A stretch of 64,000 nucleotides of DNA from NCBI RefSeq assembly GCF_007859765.1, contig NZ_SIHJ01000001.1, forward strand, positions 2,743,075-2,807,074, read 5' to 3'. Source of the DNA: Posidoniimonas corsicana. GTDB taxonomy: Bacteria > Planctomycetota > Planctomycetia > Pirellulales > Lacipirellulaceae. Under the pieces are notes generated by a model. The model was not told the DNA's origin. It ran no database searches and saw only the letters and a list, made by a program, of their open reading frames with translations. Below, piece after piece: positions 54,499 to 63,478 of this stretch. How positions within the stretch are numbered: the first letter of the stretch is position 1; each line of letters begins with the position of its first letter. The position numbers and the translations under genes were made by a program.

Positions 54499-55417
54499 GA
54501 TCGACCGGGTCACGAAGCGCTACGGCTCGTTCACAGCCGTCGACGAGGCGACCCTCCGCGTGCCCAAAGGGTGCGTGTTCGCGCTGCTCGGCGAGAACGG
54601 CGCCGGGAAGACGACCCTGGTCCGCATGCTGCTGGGCCTGCTGACGCCCGACGGCGGCGCGGTGTCTGTGCTGGGGCGGGACAGCACCCGTCACGGCGAG
54701 GAGATCCGCCGGCAGGTCGGCTACGTGCCCGAACGGCCGACGCTGTACGAGTGGATGACCGCCGCCGAGATCGGCTGGTTCACCGCCGGCTTCTACCCCG
54801 ACGGCTACGAGCAGCACTACCGCAACCTGCTGGACCGCTTCCGCGTCCCCCCCGGCCGCAAGATCAGCAAGATGTCCAAGGGCATGCGGGCGAAGGTGGC
54901 GCTGTCGCTGGCGATGGCCCACCGGCCGCCCCTGCTGGTGCTGGACGAACCGACGTCGGGCCTGGACACGCTGGTGCGGCGGGAGTTCCTCGAGAGCATG
55001 GTCGACCTGGCGGCCGAGGGCCACACGGTGCTGCTCTCCAGCCACCTGATCGGCGAGGTGGAACGCGTGGCCGACCAGGTAGCGATTGTCCGCGAGGGCA
55101 GGGTGCTGGCGGTCGACCCGCTCGACCGGTTGAAGCTGGGCGCCTACGAGATCACCGCCACGATGCAGGGCGCCGCGTCCGCCCCGCCGCCCACGCCCGG
55201 CACGCTTTTGGAGAGCAGCCGTCGCGGCAAGCAGTGGCGGCTGCTGGTGCGCGACGTGGACGACGAAGCGGCCATCGACCGCCTGGCGGAGCTGGACTCG
55301 GTAGCGGTGGTCGACCGCCGCACGCCCGGCCTGGAAGAGATCTTCGTGGCCTACATGAAGCAGAGCGGCCCGCTACGCCAGGCGGCGGAGCATCGAGCGC
55401 CGTTGGAGCAAGTCTGA
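54482..55417 (+). CDS. ABC transporter ATP-binding protein
   Basis: A 311-aa ABC ATPase. Walker A GENGAGKTTLVRMLLGLLTP, Q-loop region VGYVPERPTLYEWMTA, signature ISKMSKGMRAKVALSLAMA (SKGMR in place of SGGQ, usual in this subgroup), Walker B LLVLDEPTSGLD and the H-loop LLSSHLIGE. The last 80 residues are an accessory domain. Coupled to the GntR gene by overlap and followed after 60 bases by the permease gene. The substrate is unknown; relatives export antimicrobial or envelope compounds. Confidence 0.92.
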   Translation: MTNVIEIDRVTKRYGSFTAVDEATLRVPKGCVFALLGENGAGKTTLVRMLLGLLTPDGGAVSVLGRDSTRHGEEIRRQVGYVPERPTLYEWMTAAEIGWFTAGFYPDGYEQHYRNLLDRFRVPPGRKISKMSKGMRAKVALSLAMAHRPPLLVLDEPTSGLDTLVRREFLESMVDLAAEGHTVLLSSHLIGEVERVADQVAIVREGRVLAVDPLDRLKLGAYEITATMQGAASAPPPTPGTLLESSRRGKQWRLLVRDVDDEAAIDRLAELDSVAVVDRRTPGLEEIFVAYMKQSGPLRQAAEHRAPLEQV

Positions 55418-55477
55418 CGCGGCCGCCATTCTACTCGTGCACCAAAGCCGTTTATCGAAACCAGAAAGCCGCACGCC

Positions 55478-58400
55478 ATGAACGCAGGCACCTACCCCAC
55501 AGCGCCCGCCGCGCCCGAGACGCTGCGTCTGGCCAAGCGCTTCCTATGGAAAGAGTGCCGCATGCTCAGCGGGCTGGCCCTAGGCGTGGCCGCGGTCGCC
55601 TGCCTCGTGATGGCGGCGGCATGGCTGTTCGTGCCGCGGTCGTCGACGGCCGAGGCCATGCTGGCGATTGCCTTCAGCGCGGCGGCGCTGTTCGCCGTGG
55701 CGGCCGCGGTCACGCTGTTCTCCGTCGAGCGGGAGGAGGGCACCGCCGCGCTGATTGAGTGGCTCCCCCGCAACGCGCCGGCGGTGTTCGCTGGAAAGGT
55801 CGTCGCCGGGATCGCGATGACGCTGACGGTGCTTACCACGCTGGCGGCGTGCGGGTGGCTGGCATCCGGCGTTCGCTGGCCGAGCGATCCTCTCGCCGGC
55901 ATGATCGCTAGCCAGGGCGCCATCGCAATCCTTGAAGCGTTTGTGTGGGGGCTGCTCGCTTCGCTGCTGATTCGCAACCCGTTGCTGGCCGCGGTGGCCG
56001 CCATCGCGGCCGCGTCGCTGAGCGGGCAGGCGGCGATGCTGCTTACTGTTGAGAACGCCAAAGGGTTCACCCTCCACGATTACCAGGCCGCCATCCCGGG
56101 TCGGCTCGTCCTCGTTCTGCTGGCCGCCGGACTGGACGCCTGGCTCGGCCTGCGTTGGCTCGACCAACCGAAGACCGCCAGGGTCCGGGGCCGCACGAAA
56201 GCTGCCGACCGCGCGACGACCAGGCCGCCGCGGAGCGGCATGCTCACGCGACTCGTCTGGCAGACGCACCGGGAGAGCTGGAAGACGGCGCTCGCCGCGG
56301 CGCTGATCGGCGTCGCGTTGTCGGGCTGCTTCGCGCTCGCCGTGGCGTTCTCTGCGGACGCTGGCTGGCTCGCGATGCTCTGCCCCCTGTTCACGCCGGC
56401 GTTGTTCGGCGCGTTAGCGTTCCGCGCCGACCAGCGGCGCCACAGCTACCGGTTCCTGGCCGAGCACGCCGGCCGCCCGTGGGGCGTGTGGCTGTCGCGG
56501 CAGGTGGTGTGGCTCGGCTACCTGACGCTGCTGCTAGTCGTCGCCGCGGAGGCCTTATGGGTCGCAGTGTGGCGGAACTTGCCCGAGCTGGGGAGGCTGG
56601 ACCTCTGGCGGTTCCGGATGTCGGGCGGCGACCTGAACCCGCTCGCGATCGCCGCCGAGCAGATGGAGCAGGCCCAGGTCCTTGAGGTCGCCTCACAACT
56701 GTTCTTCACCGCGCTGGTCGGAGTGTATGTGGCGTACGCCGTGGGGCAGCTCTTCTCGCTGCTGGTGCGGAGCGAGATCCTGGCCGGCATGCTGGCGCTG
56801 GGCGCGTCGATGCTGGTCGTGGCGTACGCCGCGTTGGTGGGGGGCTGGCGGCTCTCGCCGGTCTGGTTCCTGGCGCCAATCGGCCTGGGCGCGCTCTTGG
56901 CCACCCTGCTGCGCATAAAGGACTGGATGTTCGAGCGTCCCGGGCTGTGGCGGTGGGCGGCGCCGGCCGCGGCGGTGGTGCTGCCGGCCGTCGCCGTGCT
57001 GGCGGGGATTCCTGGTGAGCGGTCCCAACAGCTCTCGCCCCGCTACTTCACGAGCAACCTGCCCGGGTCGAGCGAGGTCGTGCATGGGACCTCGACCGTC
57101 AACACGCTGCTCCCCACCATGGCGAGCAAGGCCGCCGCGCGTCGGGAGCGGGGCAGGGAGGTAGGCGACGACTACATGCGGCTAGCGGAGGAGGTGACAA
57201 CCGGTGCGAAACCGATCGATGAGTGGCTACCGGAGTTTATCAAGCTCAGCAAGGTCGACTGCCGGGCGCCGTCTGAGGGGCTGCGTCGGTTTTCCTGGGA
57301 TGGGGCGTTGAGTGGGCTGATCCCGGCCGCGTTGGCTTCCGAAAGCAACGACCGGCTTGAGGTGCTGCTCGCTTGCCGCCGGGCGAACGTGCAGCGCACC
57401 AGCCAGACAACGTACAACGACTTCCTCCAGACGCTGCGGGGGACCTTCGAGACGAGCCGCGCAATCGTCGACTGGGCGGCCGCCCAGCAAGAGAGCGAGC
57501 CGGTGCTGGACGCGCTCAACCAGATCCGCCAGGTCGACTCCCCGTTGAGCGACCCGGCCGAGCCGGCGCTGGACGTGTACCTCGACGCCCAAGCGGTGAT
57601 TCGTGGCAAAGAGGCGCCCACTTTTCTCCGCGGCAAGGACGCCTCCCCCAGTCTGTTCCAGTGGGCCACCTATGTATTGAACGCGTTGCCCAGCGAAGCC
57701 GCCCGGGCGGAGCGGGCGCTCAACCTGATGGCGATCAAGGACATCGACTTCCTCTCCGGCTGCCGCATGGCGGCGCACCCAACCGCGGGCGCGCGGCCCC
57801 GCGCGACGCTCGACCGTGTCCTGCAGTCGTATTGGGCGCCCGAGTCGCTCCTGCTGCTGGAGACCGAGGCCCTGGGCAACGACGAGATCAGGTCGGGACG
57901 CCCGCCGCACAACTACCGCCTTCTCTCTCTGGCAAAGACGAGCGCTCTGGCAGCTAACGAGTACGGGCTGAATCCGCACCGCTGGGTGCGCGCCTGGATG
58001 ATGGGCGAGTCGTACCGCCGGGCGGAGCTGGTGAGGCTGGCGCTGATCGCCTACCGGATCGACCAGGGCGCCTACCCGGAGTCGCTTGCAGAGTTGGCGC
58101 CCGAGTACCTGGCGCCGGACGGCTTGATCAACCCGCTGAGCAACGACCTGTATGGCTACGAACCCCAGGGGTTTGACCTGATCGCCTGGGACGCGGTCAC
58201 GGCCGGCGGGCGCCAATTGATCCCCCAACGCACGCCCTTGCTGTGGTCGGCCGGCGTCGTGCCCAACGCCGCGGGGTCGGGCCGGCCGACCGAGGGCGAG
58301 CTGCACTTCGAGATCGACGCGGAGGGACAGCTGGTCGCCGCCACCGAACTGGGGCCCGACGAGGCCGAAGAGGGCCAAACCATCGACACGCGCCCCACTA

Positions 58401-58504
58401 TGATGCTGCCGAATCACGACGATTTGCTGCCGTACTCTGTTGGCGGCGGGTTCTGGATGCCGCTGCCGGCAGACCTAGACACAGCGAAGGAGGTCGCCGA
58501 GTAG
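55478..58504 (+). CDS. Very large ABC-2-type permease with C-terminal soluble domain
   Basis: A 1008-aa membrane protein. Residues about 1-520 hold a dozen helices in two ABC-2-like halves: FLWKECRMLSGLALGVAAVA and VEREEGTAALIEWLP mark the first, LVWQTHRESWKTALAAALIG the second. Residues about 540-1008 are soluble and begin after the last helix (AAAVVLPAVAVLAGIPGE), so they should lie outside the membrane. This part ends in RLALIAYRIDQGAYPESLAE and LINPLSNDLYGYEPQGFD, a motif I associate with planctomycete exported proteins. With the ATPase and GntR genes it forms one operon. Confidence 0.82.
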   Translation: MNAGTYPTAPAAPETLRLAKRFLWKECRMLSGLALGVAAVACLVMAAAWLFVPRSSTAEAMLAIAFSAAALFAVAAAVTLFSVEREEGTAALIEWLPRNAPAVFAGKVVAGIAMTLTVLTTLAACGWLASGVRWPSDPLAGMIASQGAIAILEAFVWGLLASLLIRNPLLAAVAAIAAASLSGQAAMLLTVENAKGFTLHDYQAAIPGRLVLVLLAAGLDAWLGLRWLDQPKTARVRGRTKAADRATTRPPRSGMLTRLVWQTHRESWKTALAAALIGVALSGCFALAVAFSADAGWLAMLCPLFTPALFGALAFRADQRRHSYRFLAEHAGRPWGVWLSRQVVWLGYLTLLLVVAAEALWVAVWRNLPELGRLDLWRFRMSGGDLNPLAIAAEQMEQAQVLEVASQLFFTALVGVYVAYAVGQLFSLLVRSEILAGMLALGASMLVVAYAALVGGWRLSPVWFLAPIGLGALLATLLRIKDWMFERPGLWRWAAPAAAVVLPAVAVLAGIPGERSQQLSPRYFTSNLPGSSEVVHGTSTVNTLLPTMASKAAARRERGREVGDDYMRLAEEVTTGAKPIDEWLPEFIKLSKVDCRAPSEGLRRFSWDGALSGLIPAALASESNDRLEVLLACRRANVQRTSQTTYNDFLQTLRGTFETSRAIVDWAAAQQESEPVLDALNQIRQVDSPLSDPAEPALDVYLDAQAVIRGKEAPTFLRGKDASPSLFQWATYVLNALPSEAARAERALNLMAIKDIDFLSGCRMAAHPTAGARPRATLDRVLQSYWAPESLLLLETEALGNDEIRSGRPPHNYRLLSLAKTSALAANEYGLNPHRWVRAWMMGESYRRAELVRLALIAYRIDQGAYPESLAELAPEYLAPDGLINPLSNDLYGYEPQGFDLIAWDAVTAGGRQLIPQRTPLLWSAGVVPNAAGSGRPTEGELHFEIDAEGQLVAATELGPDEAEEGQTIDTRPTMMLPNHDDLLPYSVGGGFWMPLPADLDTAKEVAE

Positions 58505-58562
58505 GCCCGGGCAACCCGCAATACCGGCACAACCCCTCTGGCCCTACCCCCGGTGCGCGGCC

Positions 58563-58568
58563 TATACT
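58563..58568 (+). promoter_or_regulatory. Candidate -10 element before a 24-codon frame
   Basis: TATACT in GC-rich DNA, 85 bases before the small ATG frame at 58654. No clear -35. Confidence 0.35.
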
Positions 58569-58653
58569 TCCGTGATCCCGCCTTGAGAGATCGGCCCCCG
58601 CGGCGCCCTGCCGGCGGCGGCCCCCACCCTCCGAAGCCCTCCCGAGTCCTGCT

Positions 58654-58728
58654 ATGCGTCTGCTCCCCGCGATCCTGTGCACCGTCTCCTTCACGGTTGG
58701 CATGCTGCTGTCGCTGGCGTTCCGCTAG
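58654..58728 (+). CDS. Possible 24-aa membrane peptide
   Basis: ATG frame coding for MRLLPAILCTVSFTVGMLLS plus LAFR: a single hydrophobic helix with a positive charge at each end. A -10-like TATACT lies upstream and the frame is placed alone between the permease and the DUF1501 gene. No good ribosome-binding site. Plausible as a small membrane protein, but chance is a serious alternative at this size. Confidence 0.3.
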   Translation: MRLLPAILCTVSFTVGMLLSLAFR

Positions 58729-58763
58729 GTTGCCCGCGCGTCGCGAGCGAACGCGGCGTCCTG

Positions 58764-60167
58764 CTAGGCGATGATCGGGTGCACCACGTGCCCCTTCACA
58801 TCCGTTAGCCGCATGTCGCGGCCGCCGAAGCGGTAGGTGCTGCGCGTGTGGTCGATGCCCAACAGGTGCAGCATCGTGGCGTGCAGGTCGTGCACCTCGA
58901 CGCGGTTCTCGACCGCGCGGTAGCCGAACTCGTCGGTGGCGCCGTGCACCACCCCGCCGCGGACCCCGCCGCCGGCCATCCAGATGGTGAACCCGTGCGG
59001 GTTGTGGTCGCGTCCCTCGGCGCCCTGGGCGAACGGCGTGCGGCCGAACTCGCCCGCCCAGACGACCAGCGTCTCGTCCAAGAGGCCCCGCTGCTTGAGG
59101 TCGGTGATCAGCGCGGCGACCGGCTGGTCGACCGCGCGGGCGTTCTGCTCGTGGCCGTACTTGAGGTTGGCGTGCTGGTCCCACCGGTCGGTGTCGAGCC
59201 GTGGGCAGGTGAGCTCCACGAAACGCACGCCGCGTTCCACCAGCCGGCGGGCCACCAGGCACTCCGCCGCGTAGATCTGCGTGCCACGGTGCTCGGCGTC
59301 CAGGCCGTACAAACGACGGATGTGGTCGGGCTCCGAGTCGAGGTCCATCAGGCCGGGCACCGCCGACTGCATCTTGTAGGCCAGCTCGTAGTTGCGGATG
59401 GCGGACTCGACGGCGTCGTGCTCGCGGAACTGGGCCGCGGTGAGCGAGTCGAGCCGCTCGATGAGCCGCAGCTTGCGGCGCTGCCGCTCTGCGGTCGGCT
59501 CGCGCCGCCCGATGTTCGCCACCGCTGAGCCCGACGGCTTGAAGATCGACCCCTGGTAGCTGGCCGGCAGGAACCCGTTGCCGAAGCAGTCGATGCCGCC
59601 GGGCGGGATGAGCCCGCCGTCCATCACCACAAAGCCCGGCAGGTCCTGACACTCGCTGCCCAGGCCGTACGTGAGCCACGCGCCCATGCTGGGCCGGCCC
59701 TGCAGCCCGCTGCCGGAGTGCAGGAAGTAGTTGGCCGAGGTGTGCTCGGGGAACTCGGACACCATCGACCGCACCACGGCCAGCTCGTCCACAACCCGCG
59801 CGACGTGCGGGAACAGCTCGCTCACCTCGATGCCCGACTGGCCGTGCTTGCGGAACTTCCACGGGCTGGCCAGCACCGTGCCGTTGTTGTTGAACTGGGT
59901 CGGGGCGACCTTGAAGAACTGGCTGGGGTCCTCGCCGTTGTGCTTGGCAAGCATCGGCTTGGGGTCGAACGTGTCCACCTGCGACGGGCCGCCGTCCATG
60001 TACAGGAAGATCACATTCCTGGCGGTCGGCCGGTGGTGCATGCCGTGCATGGCGCTGCCGCCGAACGACTTGTCCGTCATCAGCGCGGCGAGCGACACCG
60101 CGCCAAACCCGCTGGCGCAGCGGCGGAGCATCTCTCGGCGGGTGACGGTCTGGTAGCGGTGCGTCAT
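58764..60167 (-). CDS. DUF1501-domain protein with Tat-like signal
   Basis: A 467-aa protein of the alkaline-phosphatase-like DUF1501 family. It opens with a Tat-type leader (TRREMLRRCASGFGAVSLAA) and has the metal-site start VIFLYMDGGPSQVDTFDPKP, later LVVWAGEFGRTPFAQGAEGR and DHNPHGFTIWMAGGGVRGG, the family core. Its ATG overlaps the stop of the PSD1 gene by 4 bases. Such pairs are repeated many times in planctomycete genomes; a joint role in sulfated or other polysaccharide breakdown is often proposed, not proven. Confidence 0.93.
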   Translation of the reverse strand: MTHRYQTVTRREMLRRCASGFGAVSLAALMTDKSFGGSAMHGMHHRPTARNVIFLYMDGGPSQVDTFDPKPMLAKHNGEDPSQFFKVAPTQFNNNGTVLASPWKFRKHGQSGIEVSELFPHVARVVDELAVVRSMVSEFPEHTSANYFLHSGSGLQGRPSMGAWLTYGLGSECQDLPGFVVMDGGLIPPGGIDCFGNGFLPASYQGSIFKPSGSAVANIGRREPTAERQRRKLRLIERLDSLTAAQFREHDAVESAIRNYELAYKMQSAVPGLMDLDSEPDHIRRLYGLDAEHRGTQIYAAECLVARRLVERGVRFVELTCPRLDTDRWDQHANLKYGHEQNARAVDQPVAALITDLKQRGLLDETLVVWAGEFGRTPFAQGAEGRDHNPHGFTIWMAGGGVRGGVVHGATDEFGYRAVENRVEVHDLHATMLHLLGIDHTRSTYRFGGRDMRLTDVKGHVVHPIIA

Positions 60168-63100
60168 GGCAGGTAGATGAATTCCTTGGAGTTGACCAGC
60201 GCGTGCGCCGCCTCGGCCCAGCCCTCAACCGCCGGGCCGGCGGCCACAAACTCGACAAGCGACTCCAGCTCTTCCTCCGACGGCTCGCGGCCCAGGCCAG
60301 AAACGTAAAGCTTTCGGGCCGTTGCGTGGGAGTCTTCGGCCGCGGCGTGCGTGCGCTCGGCCCACGCCGAGGTTTGCTCCGCGACAAACGGGCTGTTCAG
60401 CAGCACCAACGCCTGGGCGGGCACGTTGGACCGCGTGCGGCGGCCCATCGAGCTGAACGGCGACGGCATGTCGAACGCCAGCGCCATTGGCGGCAGGAAG
60501 TTACGCCGCACCGCGACGTAGATCGAACGCCGCCCGGCGCCGTCGAGCGGACCGCTTTCCTTGGGCCGGCCGCGGCCCTGCATAAACGGGGTGAGGTGCA
60601 CCGGCACGGGGCGGCCGTACATGGCGGGGTCGTACCGGCCGGAGAGCACGAGCAGCGCATCGCGGATCGCCTCGGCCTCGAGCCGCTTGGGCGGCAGGTG
60701 CGACCAGAGCAGGTTGAGCGGGTCGGCCGAAAGCGCGTCGTCACCCGCCCGGCCGGACATGGCGTAGGTGCTGGTCAGGGCGAGCCGACGGATCAGCCGC
60801 TTGAGCGACTGCCCGTCCGCGACGAATTCGGTCGCCAGGTAGTCGAGCAGCTCTGGGTGGGTAGGCCGCTGGCCGAGCACGCCGAAGTTGTCCGGTGAAC
60901 GGACGATGCCGTCGCCCATCAGGTGGCCCCAGACGCGGTTGACGATCACCCGCGCGGTAAGCGGGTTCTGCGGGTCGGTGATCCGGTCGGCAAGTTGCGC
61001 GCGGCCGGACCCGGCAGGGATGCTCATCGGGCCGCCGCCGTCGATCGCCTCGAGGAACCGGCGGGGCTGGACCGCCGCCGGTGAAGACGAGTTGCCGCGG
61101 ATCAGCAGGCGGTCGTCCTCGCCGTTGAGCTCCATGGACGCCATCGCAAGATCCGACGCGCGCATCACCTTGCCGCGGAGCTCCTCGCGTTCGACCGACC
61201 AGGCGCCGACTAGGTCTTGCAGCTCGCGGGCCGACTCAGCCGACAGGAACTCCGAAGGCGCCCGAACGATCGGCGCGAGCCGGTGCGCGAGCGCGGCGCC
61301 GATGCCGGGCGGAAGCGGCTCGCCGGCGACCCACCGCCGCAACGCCTCGGCTTCGTTCCCGTCGATCGACGGCTGGTCATGGTGGGCGACCGAGTCGGCT
61401 TGTTCGCCCCGTTCCACGACCCGCAGGACCTCGAGCCGGTCGTCATCGTTGGGGCAGAACTCGAAATGAATGCGGGCGCCGCGGAACCGCGGCAGCGGCA
61501 TCGCCACCCAGCGGACCTCGTCGGAGGTGGGAAACTCGATAATCGTTTCCTGGTGCAGCGGCGGGGAGACCGTGCGGTGAGAGTCGACGCACGCGAACGC
61601 CCTCCCGCCGCCCCGGACCAGCAGGTGCACCTCGCCGGTGGCGAGCTCGATGGTCGGGGTGCGGAGGGTGCGGCCCGCCCAGTGCTTGGGGTCGAGCCGG
61701 CCCGGGCCGTTGATGTAGTCCTCCGATCGGCTCTCCAGGCCCCGCCAGAACGGGTCGAAGGCGGCGCTCGCGGCGGACGCCAATCGCAGTCCTGGGCCGC
61801 CCTGGGCGTCAGAGATCGTCAGTTCTCCCGCGGGCCGGGCGCCCTGGCCGAAGCCAAACCCGTCCTGCATGAACTCGCGTGGCGTCGCGGCGGCGTAGTC
61901 GATCAGCGTGCGGGTCGCTGCGCCGGTCGGCGGCGCCGGCAGCCCCTTCGACGGCCGCTGCGCCGTGGCCTCGTTCTCGGCCGGCAGGCCGGCGGACCCG
62001 ATCAGCTCGCGGAGCCGGCGGCGGTAGCGGTCGTCGAGCTCCGCCAGCCGCTCCGCCACGCGGCGGTTGTGCTCGCCCGACTCGAACCGCGTCTGGCGGA
62101 AGCCGCTGCTCTGCAAGAAGCCGCTGAGGGAGTAGTAGTCGGCCATCGAGATGGCATCGAACTTGTGGTCGTGGCAGCGGGCGCAGGACACGGTCATCGC
62201 CAGCATCGACTTGCTCAGCACGTCAATCATGTTGTCGAAGCGGTCGGTCTCGTCCTTGCGCGTGTCGACCGGCGAGTGGACCCACTCGCCCAGGTGCCAG
62301 AAACCGGTCCCAAGCAGCGACTCGTTGAACCCGCGTTCGGGGTTGAGTCGCGGCTCGTCGATCAGGTCGCCGGCGATGTGCTCACGCAGGAATTGGTCGT
62401 ACGGCACGTCGGCGTTCAACGCGCGGATCACATAGTCCCGGTACTGGTAGGCGTTCAGGGCGTCGAAGTCGTACTCGTGCCCGCGCGACTCGGCGTAGCG
62501 CACCAGGTCGAGCCAGTGCCGGCCCCACCGCTCGCCGAACCGCTCGGACGCGAGCAGCCGGTCGACCACCGTCGCCACCGCGTCCGGCGACTCGTCATCA
62601 AGAAACGCCTGCACCTCGTCGGACGAGGGCGGCAGCCCGATCAGGTCGAAGTACAGCCGGCGGAGCAGGGCGGTGCGGCTCTTCGGCGGGGCGGGGCGGA
62701 GCGAACTGGCCTCGAGCTTCGCGAGCACGAACTGATCGATCGGGTCGGCTGGCCACTGCGGGTCGGCCACGGCCGGCGGTGTGGGCGCCTCGACCGGTTG
62801 CCACGCCCAGTGGGCCTCGCGGCGGGCGGGCAGGTCGAACGCCTTCTCGTCGCTGTTGAGCTGGGGCAGCGGCTCCTCGGGCCAGGGGGCGCCCATCGCC
62901 ACCCAACGGGCGAGCGTCTGGATGTCCTGGTCGGGCAGCTTGCCCGTGGGCGGCATCTGGTAAGACTCGTAGCGAACCGCCTCGAGTAGCAGGCTGGCGT
63001 CGGGCTCGCCCGGCACGATGGCCGGCCCGGAGTCGCCGCCCGTGATGAGCATGTCGCGGTGGTCCAGCCGCACGCCGCCCTTGGTCTTGCCCGTCTTAGC

Positions 63101-63259
63101 GCTGTGGCACGCGTAGCAGTGCTCGGCCAGCAGCGGGCGGACTTTGGTCTCGAAGAACTCCAGCTGCTCGCCGGAGAAACCTCCGCCGGCAGTTGCTGCG
63201 CGGGATCCGGAACCTGCTACAAGGATCGCGACGAGTAGCCAAGAAAAGCGAAGCTGCAC
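60164..63259 (-). CDS. PSD1 and planctomycete cytochrome C domain protein (DUF1549/DUF1553)
   Basis: A 1031-aa exported protein. Signal peptide LRFSWLLVAILVAGSGSRAA, then a planctomycete cytochrome C domain with a CxxCH haem site (EHCYACHSAKTGKTKGGVRL). DUF1549 follows (PIDQFVLAKLEASSLRP, RHWLDLVRYAESRGHEYDFD) with a second CxxCH (VSCARCHDHKFDAIS). The middle, about 480-720, is a beta-rich insert, and DUF1553 closes (LTARVIVNRVWGHLMGDGIV, FDMPSPFSSMGRRTRSNVPA). I start at the GTG at 63259, with GGAGTG upstream; the frame is open to 63466. It is the first gene of a pair with DUF1501. Redox partner role inferred. Confidence 0.92.
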   Translation of the reverse strand: MQLRFSWLLVAILVAGSGSRAATAGGGFSGEQLEFFETKVRPLLAEHCYACHSAKTGKTKGGVRLDHRDMLITGGDSGPAIVPGEPDASLLLEAVRYESYQMPPTGKLPDQDIQTLARWVAMGAPWPEEPLPQLNSDEKAFDLPARREAHWAWQPVEAPTPPAVADPQWPADPIDQFVLAKLEASSLRPAPPKSRTALLRRLYFDLIGLPPSSDEVQAFLDDESPDAVATVVDRLLASERFGERWGRHWLDLVRYAESRGHEYDFDALNAYQYRDYVIRALNADVPYDQFLREHIAGDLIDEPRLNPERGFNESLLGTGFWHLGEWVHSPVDTRKDETDRFDNMIDVLSKSMLAMTVSCARCHDHKFDAISMADYYSLSGFLQSSGFRQTRFESGEHNRRVAERLAELDDRYRRRLRELIGSAGLPAENEATAQRPSKGLPAPPTGAATRTLIDYAAATPREFMQDGFGFGQGARPAGELTISDAQGGPGLRLASAASAAFDPFWRGLESRSEDYINGPGRLDPKHWAGRTLRTPTIELATGEVHLLVRGGGRAFACVDSHRTVSPPLHQETIIEFPTSDEVRWVAMPLPRFRGARIHFEFCPNDDDRLEVLRVVERGEQADSVAHHDQPSIDGNEAEALRRWVAGEPLPPGIGAALAHRLAPIVRAPSEFLSAESARELQDLVGAWSVEREELRGKVMRASDLAMASMELNGEDDRLLIRGNSSSPAAVQPRRFLEAIDGGGPMSIPAGSGRAQLADRITDPQNPLTARVIVNRVWGHLMGDGIVRSPDNFGVLGQRPTHPELLDYLATEFVADGQSLKRLIRRLALTSTYAMSGRAGDDALSADPLNLLWSHLPPKRLEAEAIRDALLVLSGRYDPAMYGRPVPVHLTPFMQGRGRPKESGPLDGAGRRSIYVAVRRNFLPPMALAFDMPSPFSSMGRRTRSNVPAQALVLLNSPFVAEQTSAWAERTHAAAEDSHATARKLYVSGLGREPSEEELESLVEFVAAGPAVEGWAEAAHALVNSKEFIYLP

Positions 63260-63478
63260 GCGGCACACTCCGTTGCGTGGGTGAAGGCGGGCCGCAGTTT
63301 GTCCGCGAGGACTCAGGCAGACAACTGCGTACGGACTGGGGCAGGCAGATCCGGCGTGATTATAACCGACCCAGCGATCGGCAAACAAACTCGCCGTATC
63401 GGTGCGCAGGCCAATTGCCAGCGATCTAAAGAATTGGCAGAAATCGCGCAACTCGGCCGCCCGCAAGCGCGCGCTGCG

